From contig RFUD01000015.1 of assembly GCA_009923125.1 (NCBI GenBank), forward strand, positions 1 to 14,405: a stretch of DNA of 14,405 bases, read 5' to 3'. Below are positions 14,155-14,405 of this stretch, one piece after another; position 1 is the stretch's first letter, and the number at the start of each line of letters is the position of its first letter. This DNA is from Planctomycetia bacterium. GTDB lineage: Bacteria > Planctomycetota > Planctomycetia > Pirellulales > UBA1268. Below the pieces are notes generated by a model. The model was given only the letters and a program-made list of their open reading frames with translations, made no database searches and was not told the DNA's origin. Position numbers and translations under genes: made by a program.

Positions 14155-14405
14155 TCAAATCGCCTGCCAGACGAGTGGGTCGGTGTCGGCGGTGCTCGGC
14201 CGCCACTCCAGCCCCGGCAGCGCCTCGATGAGCCGGCGGCCGAGGACGTCGAGCGAAAACCGCTCGCTGGCGTGGTGGCCGACCGCGATCACGGCGAGGC
14301 CGAGGGCGACCGCGGCCAGGGCGTCGTGGAGCTTGAGCTCACCCGTCAAAAACGTGTCGCACCGCGCCTGCGCGACCACGGCCGCGAGATCCGCGCCGGA
14401 GCCGC
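14155..14405 (-). CDS. NIF3-family dinuclear metal protein, C-terminal part (5' end outside window)
   Basis: Only the last 82 complete codons are in the window; the frame runs open through the right edge. It matches the C-terminal part of NIF3/YbgI proteins (also annotated GTP cyclohydrolase 1 type 2-like): GSGADL near the edge, then CDTFLTGELKLHDAL, AVGHHASE, and a terminal DTDPLVW. In the GHHASE motif the first His and the Glu four residues later correspond to the last metal ligands of E. coli YbgI (His215, Glu219). Family members form hexamers with a two-metal site. Their role is not settled, but they are near-universal. An apparent GTG start at 14377-14379 is internal, because conserved family sequence continues upstream of it. 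It is the first visible gene of the minus-strand cluster. Confidence 0.9.
   Translation of the reverse strand, partial: GSGADLAAVVAQARCDTFLTGELKLHDALAAVALGLAVIAVGHHASERFSLDVLGRRLIEALPGLEWRPSTADTDPLVWQAI

Noticed and set aside
1..14405. CRISPR, transposon, phage or defence system
   Set aside because: No spaced identical repeats, terminal inverted repeats, integrase, transposase, nuclease or toxin-antitoxin genes are visible, and base composition looks even across the window.

Overview
This 14.4-kb, GC-rich, gene-dense window looks like chromosomal DNA of a planctomycete, probably of the Pirellulales type. The evidence is a DUF1501 protein, a DUF3500 protein, a PAS-AraC regulator, leucine-rich-repeat and beta-propeller secreted proteins, and frequent absence of Shine-Dalgarno sequences. 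This assignment is inferred from gene content; no rRNA or other marker is present. No intergenic gap exceeds about 110 bases. I found no tRNA, rRNA, CRISPR array, insertion sequence or phage gene.

Left part (1-5600). The 3' two-thirds of a DUF1501 gene overlaps by 4 bases a secreted beta-propeller protein gene, both on the plus strand. Converging on them is a bacterial cytochrome P450 (minus). Across a 93-base gap the P450 is divergent from a PAS-AraC regulator. That gap holds three TTGCA direct repeats spaced 31 and 21 bases, a plausible operator. The regulator overlaps by 4 bases a leucine-rich-repeat lipoprotein with a His-rich tail, followed closely by a DUF3500 protein. These three plus-strand genes look like one transcription unit.

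Middle (5600-8363). A secreted GH43/GH130-like five-bladed-propeller protein (minus) is divergent from an assimilatory sulfite reductase haemoprotein (plus). The sulfite reductase keeps all siroheme/[4Fe-4S] ligand positions and the Lys-x-Lys that separates sulfite from nitrite reductases.

Right part (8382-14405). Five minus-strand genes follow each other with gaps of 16-61 bases: a NIF3-family protein (its 5' end lies outside the window), a family-2 glycosyltransferase, a 556-residue protein of no recognised family with faint BshC-like motifs, a GNAT acetyltransferase fused to an SCP2-like domain, and a membrane-anchored alkaline phosphatase. They could be one operon, although the GNAT gene has its own strong ribosome binding site and may also have its own promoter.

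Most of the window is ordinary planctomycete housekeeping and accessory content. The points most worth following are the P450/PAS-AraC switch with its phased repeats, the BshC-like protein, and the alkaline phosphatase that ends before the usual last zinc ligand. I see no clear, complete, new defence or mobile system.
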